Source: Paragonimus westermani (lineage: Eukaryota; Platyhelminthes; Trematoda; Plagiorchiida; Troglotrematidae). From it: a stretch of 64,000 nucleotides of DNA. Under the pieces are notes generated by a model that saw nothing but the letters and a program-made list of their open reading frames with translations, had not been told where the DNA came from and did not search any database. Positions 12,804 through 23,739 of this stretch are shown here, in pieces. The position numbers were made by a program, and so were the translations under genes. The stretch covers positions 1 to 64,000 of the forward strand of contig QNGE01003636.1 of assembly GCA_008508345.1 (NCBI GenBank), in the 5' to 3' direction. The number at the start of each line of letters is the position of its first letter. Positions within the stretch are counted from its first letter, which is position 1.

Positions 12804-12963
12804 ATGTATTACGTGGTGGAGTTTGAGGGTGAAAGCTTGGGGATAATGCACAGGTCTTGGATTACGCAGCCAGGGTTTGCGAAGCATGACAAGTTGCTAA
12901 TGGGTGGAATGACAGCATTCACTAGTTCGAAGCTGTACAATGTCGAGATGCATCGCGCAACAG
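12804..12963 (+). CDS. Candidate internal exon, unknown gene
   Basis: A plus-strand exon model with good borders: a pyrimidine-rich tract with ttttcag ends just before 12804, and CAACAG followed by GTATGC ends it at 12963. The open frame reads MYYVVEFEGESLGIMHRSW and onwards. This loosely recalls the short VVEF...W segment seen at the start of some transposon-linked animal proteins, but I cannot assign it. It partly overlaps, on the opposite strand, the decayed Mutator-like transposase. No partner exon is identified, so it may be chance. Confidence 0.3.
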
Positions 12964-14800
12964 GTATGCACTATCGATTTCCCTAGTAATCGCATAAGTA
13001 TAAACCCACCTGGTATGTCCAATTTTTCCGATTCGCAGCACCCCGGGGACCTTTCTCAGCACTGTCGGCGGTACATCCATGAGTGAGTGCACCCGGAATT
13101 TTATGAGAACAGTACTGCCGGATGAAGTGGCGTAATCCATAAACTGAAGTTGAGTAAACAATCGTGTCTTCATTGCCTCCTCAACCCAGGCCGCAGTCAT
13201 CGTTGGTATATTTGATCACAAAAAATCGTCACATGTTAAACGCAGAATCCATCAAGAAGGAGGCTTACCCCGGCGTATCCCTCGCGGAAGTCAAAGGAAC
13301 CATTCAACACTGGGTTCAAGAGGCGGGATTGTGGGCAACAAAAGAAGCCAACGATCTCTTTACCGACATCTTTACACGTTGATGCCAATTATGTACCTGT
13401 CAGAGAGGCTGTGACTAATTGATCCCTTGGATGAGTATGCCTCTTTATTCGCCGATTTGCATCCTCCAGATGGAACATCGGAATGTGCATGGATGGCCCA
13501 TTTGAGCCTTATATATAGCCAATGACACAAAGAGTAGTTCATGAAGCTCGGGTCTGTTCGCCCGATTGTTGCAACATCCCGATTGAACCTTCAAAATGAT
13601 TAGATAAAGGTGATCACTCACTATTCAGAGTTATTGCAAGTAGTCATGCGATGAAACAAATATCGGCTTCTGAAGGAATTCGTCTTAAGGGTGATTATAA
13701 GGTTTGTTACAATAACTTGCCTGTTTCCTCACAGCATTCCGAACATGGAAGTAGCGTGACATTATGTTGCACCCAAAGACCACTTGTGCTTCTCGCATTT
13801 GGGTCGCTATTCTATCCACCACAAACGTTCTGACACGAATGTGGTCCCCTATCACCTCCCGGAATGTTTCTAATAAACGGCGCAGGGATTTGTATTTCTC
13901 ACTTCCAACATAGGCGTACATCACGGGTCGTCCATGACTCATGCCGTCTGTAACCAGGAACTGATTAGCTTCAGGCTACATCGGCGAATGTGGAGTGATA
14001 GAAGACCTACTAGTGGCAGTTGGTCCCATCAGTGGCATCGACGTTCACCGCACCAGGGGACCGTTTTAATAGCTACACTTGCTCTCTGCGTGCGATTCAT
14101 GTGTGCATGTATATATTATTGTCGTCTCTAATGACACGCAGTAAGCGTTTTCCTCTACATGATGCAGAGTTTGTGACAGGTTTTCTGCTACATTAGTGCA
14201 CACTAACCAACTTACTTACTGCTGGAGGTTTCAACCGATGACGGACGTTGTAAATATCCATGGTCATCATATACTTGCCATAAACATCCGCAACATACTG
14301 CTTGAACTCAACAGATGGAGTGTTGTACTCGAAAAGATGTCTCGATTCGTTCACCTTACTTTCCGTAAGCCGGCGAATAGTTGGATGCGCATCGTACAGG
14401 AAAGCAGTTATGTCGTGGTTGTGCTGCAGTGTGAAACAGCTAAAAACCAACTCGGTTTTATTATGATCACGTTGAAGCGTGATTGTCAGCACGCACTTTA
14501 GGAACTATGCAATGAGAAGTATGTGAAATCAGCTCACTAAACACGCCGTAATCCACTACTTTCGCTCGTACGTCGCTTGTAGTTTATACATCGGAACGCC
14601 ATCTACCACGCAAACTCAACGGCAATCACACAAACATGATCAAATTTCAAGCGTCCACTGCCTGATTTCGTGCTTGAGCCAAGCACGTACAGAACACTGT
14701 AGTCATTCATGTTTCTGTCGAAGCAACTTCTTAACTCGCTGAAGCTGGCAAATTCTCGACCCTCGAAGACATCTTTGAAGCCACGTAAATAACCCGTCAC
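12922..14800 (-). pseudogene. Mutator-like (MULE/FAR1-type) transposase remnant
   Basis: Three minus-strand blocks follow the order of MULE-type proteins. 14800-14603 carries a FAR1-like start (FEGREFASFSELRSCFDR). 14492-14193 carries FSCFTLQHNHDITAFL and a TMDIYNVRHRLKP segment, matching the zinc-ligand and pre-transposase region. 13942-13685 matches the transposase core (MYAYVGSEKYKSLRRLL, RTFVVDRIATQMREAQ, MSRYFHVRNAVRK), with one likely catalytic Asp. 13200-12922 may be a downstream part. The blocks are in different frames with gaps, so this is a fossil. A related host gene of the ZSWIM type is an alternative. Confidence 0.5.
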
Positions 14801-14849
14801 TTAAAATGGATTACAAGATGAAATCGTATCCCTCGCATTAGACCGACAG

Positions 14850-15726
14850 AATGTGTATCAAGCCGCGTCTCATCAGATTTACAGAGCATGCATCATTCGC
14901 CCACAAGCGACAGTCGAACATTAATCACACGCGAATAACTTCCTCACAAAGTGGCGCATTTATACCGTCACAACACCCACTATCACTAATTTCGATCTCG
15001 GCGCCAGTTGAAGGACAAACCAATTTGTGTTCGACTATAGCAAAACCTTTTAGCTCTCGCGATGCCTTCTGTCATGGGAATAAATGATTTTTGAATTTCT
15101 GGGCGGTGTCACAGAAATATCATCCGTTATCCAATGATTTTTCATTTTATTGCTGTCAAACGACAGATCTCAGCTTCTACGGTTAATTTCCATGAATGAT
15201 TGCAGATATCGGGGCGCGCTCCTTGAAAATGCGTTAAGGGATATACAATATTGTTATGATATATTTCCTAGTAGCTGAGACTAGACGAAAAACAAGTTAC
15301 ATTAAGCATTTGTTTCTGCTTCCTCATGCTCGGTTACAAATTCGTGGACTATTCACAAGACCCTATTGCAACCACTGCAAGCTCAATTACGGTCACCTGT
15401 AAAAATCTGATGAGGCAACTCTAGAAAGCCCCTGAAGTGCGTTAACTGGAAGCATACAGGGCCATTTACCTTCTCTGATCTAAACAGAACGTTGTTATAC
15501 GATTGCGCTCGATCCCATTTGTTTATGTCGACTCAATCCGGGACTCGCACCTATGTATGGCCAAGTTTGTGGCAACAAATTCACTGTCAGCATTGTGATC
15601 GGCTTGCAACACAGCTCAGAGTATAGCCTCAAAAACACGGAGTTCACTCCAGCAACTTTTTAGTCCCAAAAAACTGCTGTCAAACTTTCCTCATTCAAAT
15701 ATTCTCACATTTGGACCAAACTCATA
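14850..15726. other. No gene recognised
   Basis: About 900 bp between the transposase remnant and the tail of LINE B. I see only short chance frames and no repeat structure. Confidence 0.45.
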
Positions 15727-16782
15727 AAAATAAATAAATAAATAATATGTATTTTCCAACGCATGTGTGAGAAGCACGCTTGATTACGCGCGATCACTGT
15801 AGATATCCACAAACCATACATAAACGAATAATTTAACAGTAGCACAAACGTGAAGTTTCTTGCAAGAATTACGTGCTCAAAGAGGAAACCACTGTAGTTT
15901 GTGGAACTTTCACGCACGCAACAGAGAAATAGGTAGTTCGCTCATTTCACCGATTCAGTCTCAAAAAATGGGATGCTACACTAATTCACTGTTTACAAGG
16001 TTGTGGGATGGGCGATTTTTCAAATATTTGGAGGATGTCCAAACGCACCTTCAGACTTTTTGCTGTTATGGAGTAAAATTGGCGTCCGGAAATTGTCAAG
16101 ATAGATCGGCTTTGGCGAGGCATGGCGGAAAATCCCAAAATCAAGCGAAGGAATGGGCAGAATCCAACGCAGCATTTCGTCGATTGATTGTAAACGACAC
16201 AAAGTTGAACATCTCGTGAACCGTTTAGCTTAGACGAAGTTCCGTGCGTCCACCCATCGCAGAAAAATTTCCTCGCTCAATGGATAGTATGGGAATCGGG
16301 AGGGAGAATGTAATTCCATACGTTAGATGAGAAAATGTGGGGTTATAACATTTACTAGAACAGGCAATATGTATGGGGAATTTTGACGAAGAACTCGTTC
16401 GATATTATTATTTTTGCTATGATTATTGGAATATATAGCCCTACCTACTGTTTGTTGTGGTATTTTACTATGCACTCGAGATTTATTCGGGTAAACGGAT
16501 AATTGAGTCGACGGTTTGGAGGGCCGCATGAAATGTGCGTGACAACTGAAGCTCACATGACATCGTACTGTTGGACATATTATTAAGCGCCGAGTGCACA
16601 TTTCATAGCAATTTGGGCATTGCATATGCATGAGTAAACACGTCATTAAAATAATGTTGGGTGTCAAAGGCCAAGTGCTAAATGATCGTGTGAGTAAGCC
16701 ATATAACAAACCGTTTCAAGCGGGCTGTTCTCGACAGGCGTTAGACAGCAGATTGGTTATCCACGTATCACGCATCTGACGG

Positions 16783-18146
16783 CTAAATGTTTTTCGGACC
16801 ACATTCAAAAAGGTCGCTACGTGATACAGGGAGTTTGAAGATGGACATCGTGTTTGTTAACGTAAGATAGCTGTCCAAACCCTTTTTAAAACGCTGAATG
16901 TTGTTACTGGCTCTGACCTCACTTGGGAGTTTATTCCAAATGTAGGAATACTTTCCAAGGAAGAAGTTTGCACGTATATTCTTCCGGGATATCGGGGTTG
17001 GCAAGGTGGAATCCTTATTTCTTAGACTATATGGAGGGCTGTGTTGTAAGNNNNNNNNNNNNNNNNNNNNNNNNNNNNNNNNNNNNNNNNNNNNNNNNNN
17101 NNNNNNNNNNNNNNNNNNNNNNNNNNNNNNNNNNNNNNNNNNNNNNNNNNNNNNNNNNNNNNNNNNNNNNNNNNNNNNNNNNNNNNNNNNNNNNNNNNNN
17201 NNNNNNNNNNNNNNNNNNNNNNNNNNNNNNNNNNNNNNNNNNNNNNNNNNNNNNNNNNNNNNNNNNNNNNNNNNNNNNNNNNNNNNNNNNNNNNNNNNNN
17301 NNNNNNNNNNNNNNNNNNNNNNNNNNNNNNNNNNNNNNNNNNNNNNNNNNNNNNNNNNNNNNNNNNNNNNNNNNNNNNNNNNNNNNNNNNNNNNNNNNNN
17401 NNNNNNNNNNNNNNNNNNNNNNNNNNNNNNNNNNNNNNNNNNNNNNNNNNNNNNNNNNNNNNNNNNNNNNNNNNNNNNNNNNNNNNNNNNNNNNNNNNNN
17501 NNNNNNNNNNNNNNNNNNNNNNNNNNNNNNNNNNNNNNNNNNNNNNNNNNNNNNNNNNNNNNNNNNNNNNNNNNNNNNNNNNNNNNNNNNNNNNNNNNNN
17601 NCGAGCAGATTGATGTGTGGTTGATGGGACGATAGTTATTAACGTCCTGCCTTGAACCACTCTTTGGATGAGGCATAATGATTGAGGTTTTCCACTGAGG
17701 GGGAAGGTGCTGGATAACAGTGATAGGTTGAACAAATTGAGTAGGAGGATGGGTATATCCTCACCTGCCTGCTTGACGACCATTGGTGGGATACCATCTG
17801 GTCCAGGATGGATGGAGGGCCTAATGCCAGCTGACTGTGAACAAACACTTCGAACATCGATTAGAACATTATTCAAAACTTTCTCTGATTTTGATGAGAT
17901 ATTAGCAGGTAATTGGGTGCTTTCTACGCTAAAAGAGGCAGCGAAATGTGAGTTGAAGAGTTCGCACATCTTTACAGGGTCATCGACAACCGTTTTGTCT
18001 TTGAGAGTGATATTTCTTATAGCAGGGTCCCTCATGGAATTCCTCCGTCTCATCAGTTGCACTAGTTTCGCACATCTTTGCTCACTACGGAGTGCGAGTT
18101 TCTCTTCGTCTATATGACGAAGTTGCGTCTGACGTTCTGTGTTCAA
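16783..18146 (-). pseudogene. LINE B reverse transcriptase region, interrupted by gap
   Basis: The frame from 18146 matches the LINE A segment LRHIDEEKLALRS...VVDDPVKMCELFNSHF. A frame change then leads to MPHPKSGSRQDVNNYRPI at 17676. The catalytic palm lies in the N gap, and the carboxy end (YIWNKLPSEVRASNN, DLFECGPKNI) resumes left of it. By comparison with LINE A, 1055 bp belong in the gap, which is 551 N long. The copy is probably dead because of the shared frameshifts, unless these are sequencing errors. Confidence 0.75.
17051..17601. other. Assembly gap (551 N)
   Basis: A run of N inside the reverse transcriptase of LINE B. Flanks at 17050 and 17602 correspond to 8715 and 9771 in LINE A, so about 1055 bp are expected. 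Reading frames drawn across this gap are meaningless. Confidence 0.98.
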
Positions 18147-19161
18147 ACATTTTGCTCATTCGCATCACCAGGGAAATGTTTAGTGTTCTTCCGTACCTCG
18201 ACTTGAGCATTTCCAGTTTGTCGGTCTCTTTCGCAGTAAGGATTTTACCTTGTACATACGAGCCGGCATGTTTTGATTTAATGGGGGCCAAAACGTCGAT
18301 ACAAAACGTTAGATGTCTGACAAATGCTCCGGCCGCTATGCTTGAGTCTGATGTGCGAAAGAAGGTATTCCAATTTAAGGATCTTAGTAGGGAGAAGAAG
18401 GCACTCCGATCAATTAGTTTGATCGGACGATAGAATACAGCTGCCAGTTTAGTGGTCATACTGAAATCAAACAGACATTTGACGACATTATGGTCGCTTC
18501 CAGGGAATTGTTGTAGAACAGATAACTCTGTAGACGAAATGCCCATGGTAAATATAAGATCTAAAATATGCTCCTTCCTGGTGGGCATTAGGACATGTGG
18601 GTTCCAACCATTCAGTTGAATGCATGAAAGGAGTTCGGTCTGTTTTTCTGGAGCAGAGAATGAGGTCCAGGAGATATTAGGCATGCTGAAGTCACCGCCC
18701 ATTAGTTTGTGTTCACAAGGCATGTTGGAAACGTGATTCATTATCCCCATAAGGCCAGTCAAATCATTGCTCGCAGCATTTGGCGGTCTGTTGATGCATC
18801 CTATAAGTAGCTCGTGAGAGCCATTGGAGACCAGTAACCACAAAGAGTCCTCGAGTTTTTGAAGTATAGAATCATCAAGTGTTACTGCGGACAGTTGCTC
18901 TTTTAGGTAAATGATGCATCCACCTCCTCGTCCTGTGAGACGATCCCTGCGGAACATGTGATATCCTTCGATGCTCATCTGACTGTCTGGGGTGTCAGGA
19001 GAGCACCACGTTTCAGTTACGAGTATGATATTGGGATTAGATATAACGACGAATGGTTTGAAAAAGTGCATCTTACAAACCATTGATCTTGCGTTCATTA
19101 GTAATAGACTTACGAAATTCTTTTTGTCAGATACAGCGGATAAACTGCTAAAGAACTTCAT
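18085..19161 (-). CDS. LINE B endonuclease domain (ORF2 amino half)
   Basis: A 358-codon frame starting at ATG 19161, with a stop codon 21 bases upstream, so the start is well defined. Endonuclease/exonuclease/phosphatase signatures occur in order: LLMNARSMVCKM, ILVTETWCSPDT, DRLTGRGGGCIIYLKE, LMGGDFSMPNISW, HILDLIFTMG and PGSDHNVVKCLF, including the catalytic SDH. The protein would nick target DNA for target-primed reverse transcription. The frame ends at 18085 because of a shift before the reverse transcriptase, which continues from 18146 in another frame. LINE A shares that shift. Confidence 0.82.
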   Translation of the reverse strand: MKFFSSLSAVSDKKNFVSLLLMNARSMVCKMHFFKPFVVISNPNIILVTETWCSPDTPDSQMSIEGYHMFRRDRLTGRGGGCIIYLKEQLSAVTLDDSILQKLEDSLWLLVSNGSHELLIGCINRPPNAASNDLTGLMGIMNHVSNMPCEHKLMGGDFSMPNISWTSFSAPEKQTELLSCIQLNGWNPHVLMPTRKEHILDLIFTMGISSTELSVLQQFPGSDHNVVKCLFDFSMTTKLAAVFYRPIKLIDRSAFFSLLRSLNWNTFFRTSDSSIAAGAFVRHLTFCIDVLAPIKSKHAGSYVQGKILTAKETDKLEMLKSRYGRTLNISLVMRMSKMFEHRTSDATSSYRRRETRTP

Positions 19162-19408
19162 GAGAGATTGGGCAGCGGGTTATGGAATACCATATGCTGT
19201 TAGTTTCAGTAATAATACTTATCAATTCAAACGAAGCTCAGAAACTTTCTTAACAATGCCGAACTTCATGCCCATTTTCGAACTCCACCTGCCTGAGGAC
19301 GATATCTTTGAATTTGGCCCAATAACACTTGAGGAGATACCGTCTGCGTATCGTGATTTTACATCAAGTGCTCTTCGAATTGTTCAAACCTACAAGTTCC
19401 ACCATTAG
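19162..19408 (+). pseudogene. Carboxy end of another CR1-like LINE ORF2, plus strand
   Basis: The plus-strand frame ends at a TAG at 19408. Its SFSNNTYQFKRSSETFL, then FMPIFELHLP and DDIFEFGP, aligns with the extreme carboxy end of LINE A and B (ASNNIQRFKKGLDSYL, TMSIFKLPV, SDLFECGP), with an extra tail of about 25 residues. This is therefore the 3' end of a related but diverged LINE in the opposite direction, not a host exon. Its left border lies at or near the 5' end of LINE B, giving a head-to-head junction. Confidence 0.65.
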
Positions 19409-19537
19409 GGGAATATATATCTTGCACGCTTGAACAAGTAAACATGAATATATTGAACATATTTGAGTGTCAATATACACGTCCGATTATGACAGGCCAA
19501 TCGTCCAGGTGCGTACTCACTCCATACTTACTGCTAA

Positions 19538-19893
19538 TGTAATATTCCAATTGGGTCAATCACAATCGCAATCGAGCACAATGAAGTCCACTTCAATAAA
19601 TGGAAAAACCACGAATCAACAAGAAACGTGTATTAACACAATTCAGATGCCGAGGTAGATCGGTCTACAACGTTTCCTTGTCCCTATATATATATACGGG
19701 GTCTCACGGTCCGGGAGTTCAAACCAATCAGACGTGGTCTCACGCTCCCTGACCACCGACCACGGGTTCTGATTGGTCACCTTCCTCAGCCTGCTGCACG
19801 GACGCGGCCAACCCACGTGTTCGAGGGCCTGATGGAAAGCGGAAGGGAGTATGTGTGGCAAAACAAAATGGGGGCGCACTACATGCTACCACA
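19538..19893 (-). repeat. 3' LTR of Gypsy-2
   Basis: About 356 bp, homologous to 24152-24640, including the blocks around acaattcagatgccgag and gcggaagggagtatgtgtgg. The outer end on the minus strand reads TGTGGTAGCATG. Just inside it, at 19894-19906, is the purine run GACGGGGGGAGTAG, the expected polypurine tract. The left border near TG at 19538 is less sure. Confidence 0.75.
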
Positions 19894-20021
19894 CTACTCC
19901 CCCCGTCAAGAGCACTGGCCGCAGTGCGCCGGACTATCCCCCTCTGGCGGAACAGTGCACTCCCCAGCTACTTCCAATGCCTCGCAATTAATCAATTGAT
20001 CCTGTCTTGTAGTAACTGGCT

Positions 20022-21342
20022 TCAACCGATTGAAATGCACCGCTCTGAATCCGGATCTATTGTCGTTAACGTCCCGTGTAGTGCAGGTGGATTCGGAAAG
20101 TATGTCGTGCACAACGTATGGCTCCTTCTAATCATAAAACAATTTTTTGGAATTCCAGTTTCTGGGACTTCTGCACGCAACCAAACTTTATTGCTGGTCT
20201 TTGGGGGGCTTCCATATGCTTTTCTATCATAGTAGTTTTTCCGTCTCCTCTGGGCGGTCGGCAGGTGTCCCAGTATCAACGCATGTGCTTTTGCCAGTTT
20301 GTCACGTGGCTGAACGCAGTAGTCTGAGGTTTATGGCGGCTAATCGAGATCAGTGGCGTGAATGTTGTCGTTGTTTGGCCGAGTTCTCTGTGAAGTGAGT
20401 GCATTTAATGACACGGGGCAGTGAAAGCCGTAAGGAAACTGTCTTGCTGATGACGCCTCACTCTCACTTACGCCTCGGTTGCTTAATTGCAAGGTGTAGG
20501 CATCCTGATGCTGAATTTTTGGATATGGACGAGGTCATTTCCAGTTGTTAGGTCCCTTCCCGTCCCCTTCATTTTTCCTTCTCTCCTATATATAGGGTTT
20601 GCTGTTTCTTCATGGTTGTGTAGCAGTTAAGCATTAGTGTTAACCACTGATGTATTCCTGTCTATGATGATGATGATGATCTGGCAGCGATCTGGGTACC
20701 AGCAAGTCGGACGACAGCCGTCGACGTTAGCACGGTATGCAAGCAGGCACTGAGATACGGCTTTGTCCCATGAACGGGTGTTTTCCGAACTCACGAATGT
20801 TTCCAAGAGGAACTTCATGGTGCAGTTGACGCGCTTCACGGCACCACTACTCTGCGGATGATAGGCATCCGTTCTTATCTTCCTTGCTTCTATTATTCCG
20901 AACTGTTCATGCATCAACTTGCCAAAAAATTTGATCCTCTGTCAGCGTGTAATTAAGTCGGGGCGTCCCAGCGCGAAATTCAATGGTCGAAAATGAATTT
21001 GGCGGTGGTTCCGCCATCTGCTCGTGGCACTGGCATCGCTTCACATCATTTAATGAAATGGTCTACCATCACGAGGATGTACCTATTCCATTGGGTGGTC
21101 TCCGGTAGTTGTCCGATGATGTCAACTTCCACTATATTATTGGGATACCCCGTCAGCATATTCTTTAACGGTGCACACTGTGCACACAAGCCAAAACTGT
21201 TGCACAAATCCTCGACGTCTTTTAGTCGGTGGGGCCACCAGAAACGCCGTTTTGCACATTCTTCACGTCTGTTATGGCCCGCGTGTCTCGAATTCTCATG
21301 GAGTTCTTGTGAAACCATCCAAGCCGCCGATTTTGGGACCAC
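20022..21342 (-). pseudogene. Gypsy-2 integrase, interrupted
   Basis: Frame 21342-21046 has the HHCC zinc-binding region (ENSRHAGHNRREECAKRR and LCAQC) and the first catalytic part, VEVDIIGQLPETTQWN with LVMVDHF. Frame 20917-20627 has the end of the core, RTDAYHPQSSGAVKRVN, where the usual catalytic Glu of the G-x-V-E-R motif is Lys. After the nested retroposon, frame 20279-20022 carries a carboxy region (RRRKNYYDRKAYGS). An intact enzyme would join element DNA to the genome. This one is broken and lacks the canonical Glu. Confidence 0.75.
20405..20685 (+). mobile_element. Short retroposon with (ATG)n tail inserted in Gypsy-2
   Basis: Roughly 20419-20680 matches, at about 88 percent by eye, the reverse complement of 56781-57115. 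Both copies begin near ggcagtgaaagccgtaagg and end in tctatgatgatg repeats. The related Gypsy-4 at 37.7-37.9 kb lacks it at the matching place, which shows it is an insertion. There is no coding frame. A 3'-terminal short repeat is typical of RTE-type LINE tails and SINEs that borrow them. I did not find a clear target duplication. Confidence 0.65.
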
Positions 21343-21372
21343 AGTTTGGCTATCATATGTCGGGCCATATTG

Positions 21373-22187
21373 CTAATAAAGGATACCATCAGCTATATTG
21401 AGGTGGTTCCACAACGACCACAAGTAACGCGCCTCCCAACTAATTCCTGCTATCTCTTGAGTGGTCAGGCGTGGCCCACCATCTTTTATTCGTCTATATA
21501 TGATCTGTAGGTATGCATCGTTGCTTTCAATGGCAGCCCATCGATTATTTTCCTCTGGCCTGACGGTGATCATCATGAAGTACCCCGTGCATGAGGAGCA
21601 ATTGCCATGGTCGCGAATCGGTCTTCTAGATAATGCATCAGCCTTTCGGTGACGCGGACCGGGCGTGTGTTTACATTCGAAGTTGCATTCTTGTAAAAAA
21701 TCTTCCCAACGGGCAGCTTGCCCCTCCGAGCTCTTGAAATTCTGCGGCCATTGGAGTGAGAAGTGGTCCGTTCAAAGCAAGAAACGCCTTCCGAGGAGGT
21801 AGTGACGGCAACGTTCAACAAAATGTACTAGAGCAAGCATCTTCTCACTAGTGGTACATTAGTTCCTTTCAATCATGTTGAGGTTTCGGTTTCCATAGGC
21901 AATAACATGTTCTTCATCATTATTGTCTAGCTGAGATAATACAGCTTCTATAGCGAGGTCAAAAGCGTCAGTATCCAAGATAAACATTTTCGCGTCAGCT
22001 CTCGTGTCAATCGATCAAACGCCTGTTGACAATCTTCGGACAACTCGAACACTTGTCCCTTGCCCGCCAACAACGTTGGGAGTTTAGCTCTGTGAGAGAA
22101 GCGGGGAACGAAGCGTCGATAACAAGAAACCAACCCAAATAAAATACGACTTTCTTCAACATTCTCAGGAGTTGGCCATTCTTTCAC
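21373..22187 (-). pseudogene. Gypsy-2 RNase H and spacer before integrase
   Basis: Frame 22187-21948 begins with the RT to RNase H connection (MKEWPTPENVEESRILFGL, CYRRFVPRFSHRAKLP). Frames 21821-21573 and 21576-21373 cover the spacer leading into integrase (AIESNDAYLQIIYRRIKDG). The RNase H active-site residues are not all visible because of frame changes. The order and spacing agree with Gypsy pol. Confidence 0.6.
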
Positions 22188-22907
22188 CTAACGCACCTTT
22201 TCGGAATCACAGCCCAGACAGGATTGTGAAATGACGTGTCCTAAATATTCCACTGCGGTCCGCATAAACGAATATTTGGCTGGATTCAATTCCAGTTCAG
22301 CCTCCGCTAGTCTTGAAAGGACGTTGGATAGGTTATGCAAATGTTCATCAACGGTACGTCCGTGTAAAATGACATCATCTAAGTAAACCAGACACTGCTT
22401 GGGAATCAGGTCTCCGAGCACCTGTTGGATTATTCTTTGAAATGTGTCCGGAGCATTCGTCAATCCAATTGACATAGTTTCAAACTCGTACAGACCACAG
22501 GGTAACAAAAACGCGGTTTTCAGGCGATCACTGGACTGCACTTCCACTTGCCAGTAACCAGAGACCAAATCAAGGGTTTTAAACCACTCGGTGCCAGGAA
22601 GAGCATCGGTAGTGTCATCGATACGTGGTAGTGGAAAGGAATCTTTTCGGTTACCGCGTTTAACTGGCGATGGCCAACACCTAATCTTAAGGGGCCATCC
22701 TTTTTCCTGACCAGTTCCACCAGAGACGCCCATGGAGATGTTGACGGCCGAATAATGCCTTTCTCTAACATGTCTGCTGATAATTGTTCCACCTGGCCCT
22801 AAAGATGGAATGGTAAACGACGAGCCGCTTGCCGGATAGGGTATGCCTCCTCCGTGTCGATTCTGTGTCGCACAAATTGAGTGCATCCAGGCGGTTGTCC
22901 TTCCCAC
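22188..22907 (-). pseudogene. Gypsy-2 reverse transcriptase
   Basis: The frame reads [67 protein letters not shown] and EYLGHVISQSCLG, the usual fingers, palm and thumb signatures. The LYDD-type box is YLDD. The upstream fingers region is shifted (22792-22520: [18 protein letters not shown]), so translation would need frame changes. Next in order come RNase H on the left and protease on the right. Confidence 0.8.
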
Positions 22908-22928
22908 CAGAATTTCACCTCGTACTCT

Positions 22929-23423
22929 TCAATTACTTCCCGTACTCTCTGTGCTAGGTGTGCTGGGAGATGAGATGATGTCGCTTATAAATTTCTGCCA
23001 TTCGAACTCGGCGTGCATTTCCCCCTTAGTTACATGCTGTCCTTTACGGAATTCCACAACGCTCGAGAGCATTTTGTACACAGGTTCCAACGAAAAACGT
23101 TCGCCATAAACGCATACCGCCAGGTTAGGTAGTTCCGGGATACAGTGCATGGTTATCAAACAGTTACTGCCCAGAATGATATGAAACGTTAACTTCCGAA
23201 AAACCAAGAACTTCAGTGTGCACATCCACTTCCTTATCTGCACTGTTCCGCGAACACACGCCAATACGTGTAACAGTTGTCCATTCACGGCCAGAACCTG
23301 GCTGACAGGCCCCACTATTGCATCAATCTGACAGGTGGTGAATGTCTCATTATCAAGCAGGCTGCATATGGAAGCGGAATCTAGCGGACATTCGAGGTCA
23401 CAACCGCCAACATTTGCTTTCAA
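22929..23423 (-). pseudogene. Gypsy-2 protease region
   Basis: A 164-codon frame with a retropepsin-like layout. The active-site segment is LDSASICSLL, where D-T/S-G is usual (here D-S-A), and about 70 residues later comes the flap-distal HIILGSNCL, matching the I-I/L-G-x-D/N motif. It lies between gag and reverse transcriptase, where Gypsy protease is expected. The D-S-A change may mean decay or a family variant. Confidence 0.55.
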
Positions 23424-23739
23424 AACAGGGCATTATGCAACATCTTTATCCTCACATTTAGAAACAAGGGGGATACGCGATTAGCATACAAGAAACTCAC
23501 CGGCATGTATATGCTTCCGAGGGGATAATGGGCACTCACGCGCCAGGTATCCATGCCGGCCGTAGGTGAAACATCTCTGCCAGTCAATCGCTTTCACTTC
23601 TGGATGGCATTGTATACAATGTCCGCCTATTGTTTAAGCGATTTTACGGACCATCCGACCGAGCAAACGGTCAACGGGGGTGCTATGAGTCACAAAAGGG
23701 AAATTTTCATCCCGGAATCAACATGTTCTACTTAGTCTA

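Larger units (their letters stand above)
15727..19161 (-). mobile_element. LINE B: CR1-like non-LTR retrotransposon with complete endonuclease start
   Basis: A second copy of the LINE A family, minus strand. It begins at ATG 19161 (endonuclease), continues through reverse transcriptase, is interrupted by N at 17051-17601, and ends with a 3' region of about 1 kb and an AATA-rich tail at 15727-15745. Outside the gap I find only a handful of differences from LINE A over about 2.5 kb compared, and the same frameshifts are present. Unlike A, it keeps the whole endonuclease. Its 5' end abuts an oppositely oriented LINE fragment. Confidence 0.88.

Noticed and set aside
16923..17635. Frames of 200-370 codons spanning the N gap
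   Set aside because: Most of their length is N, so they are artefacts.
18992..19408. Plus frame of 138 codons taken as one gene
   Set aside because: Its first half is antisense to the LINE B endonuclease. Only the part after about 19162 is meaningful, as the end of another LINE.
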